From Hymenobacter setariae (GTDB taxonomy: Bacteria; Bacteroidota; Bacteroidia; Cytophagales; Hymenobacteraceae): a stretch of 64,000 nucleotides of DNA. How positions within the stretch are numbered: position 1 is the stretch's first letter; the number at the start of each line of letters is the position of its first letter. This document shows positions 52,798-61,354 of this stretch, one piece after another. The DNA lies in assembly GCF_007713685.1 (NCBI RefSeq), contig NZ_VMRJ01000002.1, positions 558,001 through 622,000 on the forward strand. The letters are read 5' to 3'. Under the pieces are notes generated by a model. That model worked only from the letters and a program-made list of their open reading frames with translations. It was not told the origin of the DNA and did no database searches. The translations under genes and the position numbers were made by a program.

Positions 52798-54111
52798 ATG
52801 AAAAAGCTATTTTTTCTGGCCGCCCTGCTATCGCTCGGGGCCTGCAATAAGGAATATACCAACCCCAGCTCAGCCAATCAGACGCAGGTTGTCACGTCGT
52901 CCGATGGCCTCATCACGCTCTGCAATGGCTTGCAGTACCGCTACAGCACAGGCGGCCTGCTGAGTGTGCTCTACAACGCCACCGCCCTAGGTGGCCTCAG
53001 CACCCGCGAGCTGAACGTGCTCAACGTCGGCAACATCGAGGAGTATAACGTGAGCCTAGGGGCTGGCAACGTGAACAATAGCAACGGCGTGGTGCGCAAC
53101 GTTTGGACCCAGTGCCAGCTGGTGCGCGCCAACGCCGACCTCGTGCTGGCCAATGCTGGCAACGCGCCCGAGGCGGGCACCCGCAGCGGTATCGTGGCCT
53201 ACGCCAGCATCTTCCGGGCCTTGGCCCTAGGTACGCTGGCCGAGTTTTTTGAGCAAGCGCCCCTCGTAACCAGCGACAATGCCCCCTTCGTGCCCCGCGC
53301 TCAGCTGCTAGAGGCGGCCGTAACGCAGCTCGAAACGGCTGCCGCGCAGCTCGCTACTACGCCCGTGTCGGCCGACTTTACCAGCAAAATTGTGCCTGGC
53401 CTCGACCTGGCCAACACCTTACAAGCGCTCATTGCGCGCTACAGCTTGGAGGCCGGCAACTACGATAAAGCCATTGCGGCTGCGGCTAAGGTGGACTTAA
53501 CGAAAGCGTCGCTATTCAATTTCGACGACAACACCCGCAACCCGATTTTTGAAGTCGCCTTTGGTAACCGCAACGTGTTTGAGCCTACCGACACTAACCT
53601 AGGGCTAAGCGGCGCGCTCACACCGGACCCCGCCGACCGGCGCCTGCCCTTCTTAGTGCGTGCCAATCCAACTTCTACCCAAAACCGAGGCTTGGCCTTC
53701 TATACCGCTAACAATGCACCTATTCCGGTGTACGTACCGCGCGAGATGCTACTTATTCAGGCCGAGGCGTATGCGCGCAAAAATGACTTGACGAATGCTG
53801 TGGCGTTCCTAAACCAAGTGCGCACGAGCACTGCGGCCGCGCCCGTCAACTCTAATGGCCTGCCCACAGCGCCTCCCGGTGCGGCCCTAGGTGCCTACAC
53901 GGGCGCCGTGACCGCCGATGCCGTGCTACTCGAAATCTTGCGCAACCGCAACATCGAGCTAGCTTTCCAGGGCTTCCGCCTGCCCGACAGCCGCCGCTTC
54001 AGCCGGCCCGGCCCCGGAACTGCGGGCGCCGAGCGCAACCGCACCTTCTATCCTTATCCCCGTACCGAGCGCGAGAATAATTCTTCGACGCCGGCCGACC
54101 CTGCGATATAA
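52798..54111 (+). CDS. RagB/SusD-family nutrient-binding lipoprotein
   Basis: A 437-residue surface lipoprotein; the signal ends in LSLGAC. It contains helical repeats of the tetratricopeptide type, such as NTLQALIARYSLEAGNYDKAIAAA. It ends with the usual SusD C-terminal block, IPVYVPREMLLIQAEAYARK, then LLEILRNRNIELAFQGFRL. At 437 residues it is somewhat shorter than many SusD proteins. It should cap the SusC pore and bind the transported nutrient. The two genes are in one operon and a terminator follows. Confidence 0.93.
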   Translation: MKKLFFLAALLSLGACNKEYTNPSSANQTQVVTSSDGLITLCNGLQYRYSTGGLLSVLYNATALGGLSTRELNVLNVGNIEEYNVSLGAGNVNNSNGVVRNVWTQCQLVRANADLVLANAGNAPEAGTRSGIVAYASIFRALALGTLAEFFEQAPLVTSDNAPFVPRAQLLEAAVTQLETAAAQLATTPVSADFTSKIVPGLDLANTLQALIARYSLEAGNYDKAIAAAAKVDLTKASLFNFDDNTRNPIFEVAFGNRNVFEPTDTNLGLSGALTPDPADRRLPFLVRANPTSTQNRGLAFYTANNAPIPVYVPREMLLIQAEAYARKNDLTNAVAFLNQVRTSTAAAPVNSNGLPTAPPGAALGAYTGAVTADAVLLEILRNRNIELAFQGFRLPDSRRFSRPGPGTAGAERNRTFYPYPRTERENNSSTPADPAI

Positions 54112-54162
54112 GGCATTAGCTAGGGCCGCCATTGAGGGTGCTAAGGGCGGCTATTAAATAAT

Positions 54163-54197
54163 AAAGAGCGAGCAGGTCTAAGCTCTGCTCGCTCTTT
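54163..54197 (+). terminator. Terminator after susD
   Basis: AAAGAGCGAGCAG pairs with CTGCTCGCTCTTT around a 9-nt loop, ending in T residues. It lies about 50 bp after the susD stop and may serve the convergent gene ending at 54223. Confidence 0.85.
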
Positions 54198-54222
54198 TGG
54201 CTTTGTAGGCATAGATGGCTAA

Positions 54223-54927
54223 TTACTTACGCACTACTGTCAAGAGCTTGGTCTTGTTCATGGCCGCGACATTGGCGCGGGGCATGGGTATCAAGAAGTT
54301 ATTAAGCTGACTCATTATGGAGTCTGGGTGCGCGCTCACGGCCTCTAGGCTGGTGGGCCGGTAGGTGCTGGTTTGCAGGTAGACCGTGTCGGGCGCGATG
54401 CGAGCCACGCGCATCAGGCTGTAGTGTTTGTCTGGGTTGCGCATGGCATAGATGTCGGCCACTTTTGGGGCCTCCAGCAGCGGCTCATTAGCGGCGGGGT
54501 CGGCGGCCACCAAGGCTTCTTCCATGGCCGAGGCGGTCGGGGCCGTCCCCACTACATTGGTCAGTTGCTTGGCGGTGGGGTGCTTTTGGCCACCTAGGGC
54601 GCCTACTATCATCAAGCCTACAAAAAGCACCCCAACTACGGCCAGGGCCAGGTAATTCGTGACTGGTATGCGGGCCTGCTGCTGTGCCTCCAGCGCTGGC
54701 TCGCGGTAGGCGGGCGGCATCTGCTTGGCTTCAAATACTTGCTGGCAATGGCCGCATTTGCTCACGCTGCTTTTGCCCATCGGCAACACCGGAATCCAGA
54801 ACAAGTGCAGGTAGCGCGAATAAACGGTGACGAACACGGAGTTGCGCGTGCCGCAATTGACGCACGAAACGCCTACTAGTTCAAAGTTGCTGATGATGGA
54901 GGTGCCAGTGCCGAAAAAGAAAATCAT
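54223..54927 (-). CDS. Zinc-ribbon membrane protein of unknown function
   Basis: A 234-residue protein starting at the ATG at 54927 (the more upstream start gives an unlikely N-terminus). The N-terminal about 60 residues carry two CxxC pairs, in VSCVNCGTRN and VSKCGHCQQVFEAK, forming a probable zinc ribbon with a Tyr/Trp-rich strand between them. One transmembrane helix follows near residues 90-112 (YLALAVVGVLFVGLMIVGALG). The last 120 residues are a soluble domain of unknown role. It is divergent from the radical SAM gene. Confidence 0.7.
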   Translation of the reverse strand: MIFFFGTGTSIISNFELVGVSCVNCGTRNSVFVTVYSRYLHLFWIPVLPMGKSSVSKCGHCQQVFEAKQMPPAYREPALEAQQQARIPVTNYLALAVVGVLFVGLMIVGALGGQKHPTAKQLTNVVGTAPTASAMEEALVAADPAANEPLLEAPKVADIYAMRNPDKHYSLMRVARIAPDTVYLQTSTYRPTSLEAVSAHPDSIMSQLNNFLIPMPRANVAAMNKTKLLTVVRK

Positions 54928-55049
54928 GAGAATGAGGAAGTAAGAAGTGCCCCCAAAGAAACACGCAAATCGGAACTGCCTTGCGCATGAGCCCCCTTTC
55001 CTTCGCAAAACGGCTGAACCTCTGCGCCCGCCCGTAGGTTTGTAGTCCC

Positions 55050-57266
55050 GTGTCTACCGCTTCGCCCCGCCTTCTGCTGCTCACGCCGCCGCTCACGCAG
55101 CTCAATACCCCTTACCCGGCCACAGCCTACATCAAAGGCTTTCTGAAGGGGAGGGGCTACGAGGTGCGGCAGGCCGACCTTAGCATCGGCTTGGTGCTCA
55201 AGCTGTTTTCGAAAGAGGGCCTAGGGCGGATGTTCGACGAAATTGAGGCCGGGGGCTACGACCTCAGCGACAATGCCAAGCGCATGCTGCGCCTACGCCG
55301 CCGCTACGAAGCCACCATCGGCCCGGCCATTCGGTTTTTGCAAAACCGCGACCTCACGCTGGCACCGCGCATCTGCCACGGCCGCTTCTTGCCCGAAGCC
55401 AGCCGCTTCGACAACGTGGCCGACCTCGAAACGGCCTTCGGCACGATGGGCCTCACCGACCAGGCGCGCCACCTGGCCACGCTGTATCTGGAAGACCTAG
55501 CCGACTTGGTGAAGGAGACCGTGGGCCCACAGTTTGGCTTGTCGCGTTACGCCGAGAGCCTAGCCATGTCGGCCACGCACTTCGACCCCTTGCACGACGC
55601 CCTGCAAAGTGCGCCCAACCTGGTCGATACCATGCTGCTGGAGCTGCTCGACGAGCTGCTGGCCGAGGTGCAGCCCGACATTGTCGGCTTCACGGTGCCC
55701 TTTCCTGGCAATCTCTACGCGGCCCTTCGCCTGGCGCAGCGCATCAAGCAGGTGCGCCCCGCCACCGCCACCGTGATGGGCGGCGGCTACCCCAATACCG
55801 AGCTGCGCGGCTTGAAAGAGCCGCGTTTCTTCGACTATATCGATTACCTGACGCTAGACGACGGCGAAGGTCCTTGGCTGCGGCTCTTTGCCTATTTGCA
55901 GGGCCAACTGCCGCAAAGCGAGCTGCAGCGCACCTTCCTGCGCAATGAGGCCGGCGAGGTGGAGTACCTCAATTATCCGCACCCCGACATTCCGCACCCC
56001 GAGGTGGGCACGCCCGACTACTCCGACCTGCACCTAGGCGACTATCTCTCGGTAATCGAGGTGCTGAACCCCATGCACCGCCTCTGGAGCGATGGGCGTT
56101 GGAACAAGCTCACCGTGGCCCACGGCTGCTACTGGAAACGCTGCTCGTTCTGCGACGTCACTCTCGACTACATCGGCCGCTACGAAGCCGCGCCCGCTAC
56201 GCTGCTAGTCGATAGAATCGAGCAGATAGTAGCCCAAACCGGCCAAACGGGCTTTCACTTTGTAGACGAAGCCGCGCCGCCGCTGGCCCTGCGCGACCTC
56301 GCCATCGAGCTGCTCAAGCGCCGCGTCAGCATCAGCTGGTGGGGTAATATTCGGTTTGAGAAAACCTTTACGCCCGACCTGTGCCGGCTGCTGGCCGCCT
56401 CGGGCTGCATCGCCATCTCGGGTGGGCTGGAAGTGGCGTCCGACCGCCTGCTGGCGCTTATGGAAAAGGGCGTGACCATTGCCCAAGTGGCGCGCGTCAC
56501 GCAGGGCTTCACGGCAGCGGGGGTGTTAGTGCACGCCTACCTCATGTACGGCTTCCCGACCCAAACTGCTCAGGAAACCGTGGACGCGCTGGAAGTAGTG
56601 CGCCAGCTCTTCGATGCGGGCATAGTGCAGAGCGGCTACTGGCACCGCTTCTCGATGACGGCCCACTCGCCCGTCGGGAAAAACCCCGCTAAGTACCAGG
56701 TGGCCGCCGTGGGTCCCGAGCCTGGCCCGTTTGCCTGGAACGACCTCTGGCACGACGACCCCCTAGGTGCCAACCACGAGCAGTTTGGCCCTGGCCTCGC
56801 CAAGAGCCTCTACAACTACATGCACGGGGTGGCCCTGCGCGAGCCGCTCAGTTTCTGGTTCGATTTCAAAACGCCGCGCCCCACAGTGCCCCGTCAGCTC
56901 ATTCAGCAAGCCCTGAATGAGCCCGATAAGCCCGACGCTGCCCAGCCCAACCGCCGCCTCTTCTGGCTCGGCAACGCACCTGAGTTCGAACTGCGTACCA
57001 TCGGCAGCAATGGCCCCAAGGATAAAAAAACGACCCGCGCTGTACTCACGTGCTACGAGCAGGCCGAGGACTTTGAGGTAAAAACCACCGAACTCATCGG
57101 CCCCTGGCTGCACCAGCTGCTCACGCGCCTCAGCACCGATTACGACACCAAAGTGCTGCTCAAGGAAGCCGCTGCCAGCTTTCCGGCCGGGGCCGGCTCC
57201 TGGGAAAACTTCCTGCAAAGTCCCGCCTGGCAGCTGCTGCGCGAAAAGGGCCTGCTGCTTATTTAG
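55050..57266 (+). CDS. B12-binding-domain radical SAM protein with CX4CX2C motif
   Basis: A 738-residue protein starting with GTG. The N-terminal region (LLTPPLTQLNTPYPATAYIKGFL..., then VGFTVPFPGNLYAALRLAQ and VMGGGYPNTELRG) fits a cobalamin-binding Rossmann domain like those of B12-dependent radical SAM enzymes. The radical SAM core follows. Its iron-sulfur motif is CYWKRCSFC, Cys360-Cys365-Cys368, so the spacing is CX4CX2C instead of the usual CX3CX2C. SAM-binding segments are visible (SISWWGNIRFEKTF, IAISGGLEVASDRLL). The reaction is unknown; such enzymes often methylate unreactive carbons or build modified peptides and cofactors. Confidence 0.85.
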   Translation: MSTASPRLLLLTPPLTQLNTPYPATAYIKGFLKGRGYEVRQADLSIGLVLKLFSKEGLGRMFDEIEAGGYDLSDNAKRMLRLRRRYEATIGPAIRFLQNRDLTLAPRICHGRFLPEASRFDNVADLETAFGTMGLTDQARHLATLYLEDLADLVKETVGPQFGLSRYAESLAMSATHFDPLHDALQSAPNLVDTMLLELLDELLAEVQPDIVGFTVPFPGNLYAALRLAQRIKQVRPATATVMGGGYPNTELRGLKEPRFFDYIDYLTLDDGEGPWLRLFAYLQGQLPQSELQRTFLRNEAGEVEYLNYPHPDIPHPEVGTPDYSDLHLGDYLSVIEVLNPMHRLWSDGRWNKLTVAHGCYWKRCSFCDVTLDYIGRYEAAPATLLVDRIEQIVAQTGQTGFHFVDEAAPPLALRDLAIELLKRRVSISWWGNIRFEKTFTPDLCRLLAASGCIAISGGLEVASDRLLALMEKGVTIAQVARVTQGFTAAGVLVHAYLMYGFPTQTAQETVDALEVVRQLFDAGIVQSGYWHRFSMTAHSPVGKNPAKYQVAAVGPEPGPFAWNDLWHDDPLGANHEQFGPGLAKSLYNYMHGVALREPLSFWFDFKTPRPTVPRQLIQQALNEPDKPDAAQPNRRLFWLGNAPEFELRTIGSNGPKDKKTTRAVLTCYEQAEDFEVKTTELIGPWLHQLLTRLSTDYDTKVLLKEAAASFPAGAGSWENFLQSPAWQLLREKGLLLI

Positions 57267-58279
57267 CGGGGTGGTTGCTGCTCGCGCAGCCAGCCCACTA
57301 CGGCTTCTACCAGCCCCGCGCCTTGGCCGCGCAGTACTCGGGTGCGTGGGTTGGCCAGGGCAGTGCGCAGGTCCGCCGCTGTGCGGACTGTCGATGCATC
57401 GGTAGCTTCATAAACGCCCAGCACGTGCCCGCTGCGGGCTAGCGTGCGCCACACCGGGCGCGTGGCAGCGGTAGGGGGCGGGGCACCCTGCACTACCACG
57501 AAAGCCGGCCGGGGTCCACCTAGGGTAGCCTCGGCAAGCATAGTTGCTAGCAGTGGCGCGCGCGTGCCGGCCGCCCAGGCACCCACCCGCGCTGTATCGA
57601 CGCCCGGCGTGCGGCGCAAGTAGGCAAGAGCGGCCGTAAGGTGCGGCGGCACCAGAGTATCGGCGGCGGGCAGCAGCAGTACGGTGTAGCCTTCGCGGGC
57701 CAGGGCATCGGCCCAAGCGGGGGCACCAGGGGCTGTGTCGGAGGTAGGAAATACGGCCAGGGCCACGCCGGGCAGCGTTTCGTCGGCGGGACTGAAGAGT
57801 AGCGCTTGGCCGCTAGGCCCCGCTACTTCATCGCGCCGCACCCGGTATACGGCTGGCTCAGCTGGCCCTCGCCGCAGCAGTAGCACTGGGTAGGTAACCG
57901 AATCGACAGCCAGCGCCCCGCGCCAAAAATCTCCTTGCTGCGTCAGGGTCAGGGTTTCGTCCGCCCGCCCGGGCCGCGCGAGCCGTAGTGTATTTTGCGC
58001 AAAGTCTAGGGTGTCGGCCACAAAGCTGAGGCTTGGGGCAGTAGGCACTACTAATTCGGCATCATAATGGCCGGGACGCGGGTGGCGTACCTCTAGCGCG
58101 GCCCGCAGGGCTGGCTGGCCAGGCACATCTAGCGTGCCCGCAAAGTGGCCAGTGGGCGGGTGCGTCGCCCCCGCCTGCCCGCTGGCCGCCTCAGGCTGAG
58201 CTTGGCAGCCGGCCAGCCCGGCCAGCAGCACTAGCAGGGCGCCGAAGCGACAGCGTATGGTATAAGTAAAAACCCGCAC
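57263..58279 (-). CDS. Alpha/beta-hydrolase-like lipoprotein lacking the nucleophile motif
   Basis: A 338-residue lipoprotein; the GTG at 58279 starts a signal ending in the lipobox LAGLAGC. The N-terminal domain (HFAGTLDVPGQPALRAALEV...) matches the beta-domain that precedes S33-type alpha/beta hydrolases. The hydrolase domain follows with VDTARVGAWAAGTRAPLLAT at the place where relatives have the GxSxGG elbow; no Ser is present there. The final His is also not evident in LRGQGAGLVEAVVGW. It is therefore probably an inactive binding protein. Its 3' end overlaps the convergent radical SAM gene by four bases. Confidence 0.7.
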   Translation of the reverse strand: MRVFTYTIRCRFGALLVLLAGLAGCQAQPEAASGQAGATHPPTGHFAGTLDVPGQPALRAALEVRHPRPGHYDAELVVPTAPSLSFVADTLDFAQNTLRLARPGRADETLTLTQQGDFWRGALAVDSVTYPVLLLRRGPAEPAVYRVRRDEVAGPSGQALLFSPADETLPGVALAVFPTSDTAPGAPAWADALAREGYTVLLLPAADTLVPPHLTAALAYLRRTPGVDTARVGAWAAGTRAPLLATMLAEATLGGPRPAFVVVQGAPPPTAATRPVWRTLARSGHVLGVYEATDASTVRTAADLRTALANPRTRVLRGQGAGLVEAVVGWLREQQPPR

Positions 58280-58293
58280 GGCCAAATATACGC

Positions 58294-58842
58294 CTAGGTG
58301 CGTCCCGCGAGGCCCTTGCGCAAGATGAGGTCGCGCTGAATGTCCTCGCCTAGCTTGAAGGCCTGCTCGCCCACTTCCCGAAAACCAAAACGCTGGTAAA
58401 AGGCCTTGGCGCGCTCGTTTCGCTCCCATACCCCCAGCACAATAGCTGTGCAATGCTCCGCCTGCGCCAAGTCCAGCACCCGGCGCATTAGCGCGGCACC
58501 TAGGCCCGTGCCAATCCAGTCCTCAACCACGTACAGCTGTTTTACTTCAAGGCGGCCCTGCGCTGGCTCACCAGGCCCGAGGCCCAGCGTCGAGTCGCGC
58601 CAGAGCTTGGCAAAGCCCACCAGCTCGCCTTGCATCTCGGCCTGCAAAAATGTGCACTGAGGCTGTTGAAGCTCACTAAGCTGAATGTCGGGCCCGTAGG
58701 TTTCGGCCAGGAAGGCGGCCATGTCTTCGGGCGTATTATCAGCGGCGAAGGTTTCACTAAACGTTTGGCGACCTATGGCTGCCAAGCGGGTAGCCGTAGC
58801 CAGGTTGGCCTTGGCAATAGAGATGCGGAGAGGAGAGGACAT
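58294..58842 (-). CDS. GNAT-family N-acetyltransferase
   Basis: A 182-residue acetyltransferase starting at the ATG at 58842. The acetyl-CoA-binding motif A is LEVKQLYVVEDWIGTGLGAALM (R/QxxGxG/A type), and motif B contains VLGVWERNERAKAFYQRFGF. It transfers acetyl groups from acetyl-CoA to an amine; the substrate is unknown. It is the upstream neighbour, by 14 bp, of the hydrolase-like lipoprotein gene, so the two may share a transcript. Confidence 0.88.
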   Translation of the reverse strand: MSSPLRISIAKANLATATRLAAIGRQTFSETFAADNTPEDMAAFLAETYGPDIQLSELQQPQCTFLQAEMQGELVGFAKLWRDSTLGLGPGEPAQGRLEVKQLYVVEDWIGTGLGAALMRRVLDLAQAEHCTAIVLGVWERNERAKAFYQRFGFREVGEQAFKLGEDIQRDLILRKGLAGRT

Positions 58843-58887
58843 ACTACCAGCAAAGGTCGGGTACACTACCCAAACCAAAGCTTGCAC

Positions 58888-59130
58888 CTAGCCCGCCCGG
58901 CCCACGCGCCAGCCCACGTAGCTAGTAAGCACCCCCGCCCCAATACCTAGAGCCACTCCCAACAGCGGCTGAAACTCTAGCAGCCCTAACGCCCGCCAAT
59001 TAAATAGTAAGACGTATAGCTTAAGCAGCTGCCCTAGAACTAGTAAGATGCCTGCTGCAATAAGCAAGCCGGCCGCCATGCGGCGCGAGAAGGGCGTGAG
59101 AACAGTGCGAGACGATTGACGATGGGGCAT
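58888..59130 (-). CDS. Small two-helix membrane protein, unknown function
   Basis: An 80-residue protein starting at the ATG at 59130 (a shorter version from 59079 is also possible). It has two transmembrane helices (AAGLLIAAGILLVLGQLLKL and a second near LLGVALGIGAGVLTSYVG) and a basic C-terminus. No family is recognised. It lies 45 bp upstream of the GNAT gene on the same strand. Confidence 0.55.
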   Translation of the reverse strand: MPHRQSSRTVLTPFSRRMAAGLLIAAGILLVLGQLLKLYVLLFNWRALGLLEFQPLLGVALGIGAGVLTSYVGWRVGRAG

Positions 59131-59184
59131 ACGTACTAAATAAACGCCCAGGGACGGTTCGATGTTCCACGCCCAGTGCACTAC

Positions 59185-59214
59185 TTGCGATTTCCTCAAA
59201 CCACTGTATCTTTA
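59185..59214 (+). promoter_or_regulatory. Promoter of the tRNA-Gly gene
   Basis: TTG at 59185-59187 and TATCTTTA at 59207-59214 are 19 bp apart, matching the Bacteroidota -33/-7 pattern at all but one base. Transcription would begin about 8 bp before the tRNA. Confidence 0.7.
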
Positions 59215-59228
59215 CTCCACCAACCCCC

Positions 59229-59301
59229 GCGAGAGTAGCTCAGTTGGTAGAGCATCAGCTTCCCAAGCTGAGGGTCGCGAGTTCGAGCCTCGTTTCTCGC
59301 T
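59229..59301 (+). tRNA. tRNA-Gly (anticodon CCC)
   Basis: A 73-nt cloverleaf: acceptor GCGAGAG with TTCTCGC (one G-T pair), D arm AGCTCAGTTGGTAGAGC, anticodon stem CAGCT/AGCTG with loop TTCCCAA (anticodon CCC, reading GGG), and T arm GCGAGTTCGAGCCTCGT. The discriminator is T, as usual for Gly. The CCA end is not encoded. A terminator follows at 59312-59352. Confidence 0.95.
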
Positions 59302-59311
59302 CATTATAAGC

Positions 59312-59352
59312 CAGCCACTTAGCAGAAATGTTAAGTGGCTGATTTATTTTTT
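59312..59352 (+). terminator. Terminator of the tRNA-Gly gene
   Basis: CAGCCACTTA (59312-59321) pairs with TAAGTGGCTG (59332-59341), followed by ATTTATTTTTTAA. Confidence 0.85.
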
Positions 59353-59604
59353 AATTATACGTAGCCTAGTCACTTCTACCACGTCAGCTATACAGACCAA
59401 AAAAGCGGCTGCCTAGTAGTGAAGTGCGTATTGCCTCGCCAAAAAGTGAGGAAATTTGCGAGTCAGGTTGGCACTACCCTTCGCTGTAGGGTTTATAGTT
59501 ATGTCGTCATTTGCTTGGCCGCTGGGGATTTGTATCGAATAGGACCGCGCGTTCTCAGACAAATGAGAAGTCCGGCGACTGGCACAAAAGATACCTTGAG
59601 CTAG

Positions 59605-59973
59605 CTAGTCAGGCAGCTCGGCTAAACTTACCGCCAGAGCTTGTTCCAGCTCCGCGCGATGGGCGTTGCCCCATTGCTCCATTACCTCGATTACCGGTAA
59701 CAGGCTCTGCCCTAGACTCGTGAGGCTGTACTCCACTTTGGGCGGTAACTCAGGGAAGATAGTTTTCTGAACCAAGCCGTGCTGTTCCAGCTCCGCTAGC
59801 TGCACGTTGAGCACGCGCCGCGTGGCGCTAGGAATCATGCGTTGCATGGCGCTGGGGCGCTGAATACCTTGTGCAATGCAGGAGAGCAGAGTGGATTTCC
59901 ATTTGCCGTGCAGCACTTCTTTGGTGAGCACGGAGCCACAGTTCAGCGTGTTAGCAATTTTCTTCTGATACAT
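59605..59973 (-). CDS. HxlR-family transcriptional regulator
   Basis: A 122-residue winged-helix regulator of the HxlR type. Visible features are the N-terminal Cys in TLNCGSVLTKEVLHGKWKSTLLSCIAQG, the recognition helix region PSATRRVLNVQLAELEQHGLV, and the wing VQKTIFPELPPKVEYSLTSLGQSL. HxlR proteins often sense reactive electrophiles or oxidants through a Cys near the N-terminus. It is divergent from an SDR oxidoreductase gene at 60145, its probable target. Confidence 0.92.
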   Translation of the reverse strand: MYQKKIANTLNCGSVLTKEVLHGKWKSTLLSCIAQGIQRPSAMQRMIPSATRRVLNVQLAELEQHGLVQKTIFPELPPKVEYSLTSLGQSLLPVIEVMEQWGNAHRAELEQALAVSLAELPD

Positions 59974-60144
59974 TGGGAAACAGGTAAGGTCCGAGGGGTA
60001 TAGGGATTAAAACCGCCCTAGGGGTTAAAAGTATCGGGTGCCGAATAACTTTTCCGTACTTGTCAGGGCTTCTCGACCACCGGAATTTTGCTTCGCGAAC
60101 AGCGCATCAGCTGTAGCGCATTTGCTTCAATTTAGTAAAATACA

Positions 60145-60876
60145 ATGGGAAAGCTCACTGGAAAAGTAGCGGTTATCACTGGCGCTACGTCGGGCATGGC
60201 ATTGGCCACGGCCAACTTATTTGTGGAAGAAGGCGCCTACGTCTTTATTACCGGCCGCACCCAAGAGAAGCTCGACGCCGCCGTGCGCGCCATTGGGCGC
60301 AACGTGACAGGGGTGCTGGGCGACGCGGCTAGCCTGGCCGACCTAGACCGCCTCTACGAGACAGTCCGGCGGGAAAAGGGCAAGATAGACGTGTTGTTCG
60401 CCAGCGCGGGAGCGGCTGGCTTTGGCAAGCTAGGTGAGATTAGCGAAGAACTGTTCGACACCATTTTTGATTTAAACGTGCGTGGCACACTCTTCACGGT
60501 GCAGAAGGCGCTGCCACTGCTCTCTACAGGCAGCTCCATTTTGCTTAATGGCTCGGGGGCTTCTATCAAAGGCTACCCCGCTAACAGCGTGTACAGCGCC
60601 AGTAAAGCCACGCTTCGGGCCTTCGTTCGGGGTTGGTTGGTGGACTTGCAGGACCGCCACATCCGCGTCAACTTGCTAAGTCCCGGGGCGATAGATACGC
60701 CCATGATGGCCGCTACCGGCCCAGAATTTAAAGCTCAGATTGCCGCGCTCATCCCGCGCGGGGAAATGGGCCGCCCGGAGGAGATTGCCGCCGCCGCTCT
60801 ATTCTTAGCTTCGGCAGATGCCAGCTTTGTAAATGGCATTGAGCTTTTTGTGGATGGGGGAATGGGGCAGATTTAA
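60145..60876 (+). CDS. Short-chain dehydrogenase/reductase
   Basis: A 243-residue classical SDR. It has the cofactor motif TGATSGMALA (TGxxxGxG type, with the last Gly replaced by Ala), the segment LFASAGAAGF in place of NNAG, Ser in LLNGSGAS, and YSASK (Tyr/Lys catalytic pair). The C-terminus FVNGIELFVDGGMGQI is standard. It reduces a carbonyl or oxidises an alcohol using NAD(P)H. The divergent HxlR regulator gene suggests induction by an electrophile or quinone-like compound. Confidence 0.92.
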   Translation: MGKLTGKVAVITGATSGMALATANLFVEEGAYVFITGRTQEKLDAAVRAIGRNVTGVLGDAASLADLDRLYETVRREKGKIDVLFASAGAAGFGKLGEISEELFDTIFDLNVRGTLFTVQKALPLLSTGSSILLNGSGASIKGYPANSVYSASKATLRAFVRGWLVDLQDRHIRVNLLSPGAIDTPMMAATGPEFKAQIAALIPRGEMGRPEEIAAAALFLASADASFVNGIELFVDGGMGQI

Positions 60877-60953
60877 GGAAGAGAGCATAGGCAAGGCGTT
60901 TTGCCGATTCTTGCTTGTCCACCGACGTGTCCAGTATTCGCTAGAGCCGCGCG

Positions 60954-61190
60954 TTACAGCTGCATAGCGTTATTTCTGCTAAGAGCAAGTAACGCAACTA
61001 AACGCTGGCGCCAGAATAGGGCGAGAGCCTCGGCGATGGGATACAACTCCTTCGTGCTAAAATCATCGGTTTTGGCATTGTTGCACCAGTAGCAGCAGTG
61101 GGCTAGGTTGCCCTCAGTATAGCCGAGCTTGGGGGGGGGAGTAGCCGATTTCAAAGTAGGTGCCTCAGATGCGCAGCTAATTGGTGTAAA
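60954..61190 (-). pseudogene. Degenerate HNH-endonuclease-like fragment
   Basis: On the minus strand a 66-codon frame reads LGYTEGNLAHCCYWCNNAKTDD, the C-terminal half of a HNH-type nuclease domain (GYTEGN followed by CxWCNNAKTD). The upstream half with the first Cys pair is not recognisable. A run of nine C residues (plus-strand G at 61131-61139) lies just before the conserved part; a shift of one base there joins a second frame reading GTYFEIGYS. A decayed gene is the best explanation. Confidence 0.55.
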
Positions 61191-61354
61191 ACCGACCAGT
61201 GTGGAGTACGGTCTGAGGCTGTGCTTAAGTGAGTTGATAGTAGACGCAGGCGGACTCTAGGGTGAAGAGGGCGTCGAAGGCGGAGGGGAGCCGAACGTAT
61301 GCTGCATGGCTCAGGAAGTATAGGTAGTAAAGCTGATAACCAAAGATTTTATGG

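Noticed and set aside
61131..61139. Phase-variable contingency locus based on the C9 tract
   Set aside because: The tract lies inside a fragment that lacks half its domain, so switching would not restore a working protein; decay is more likely.
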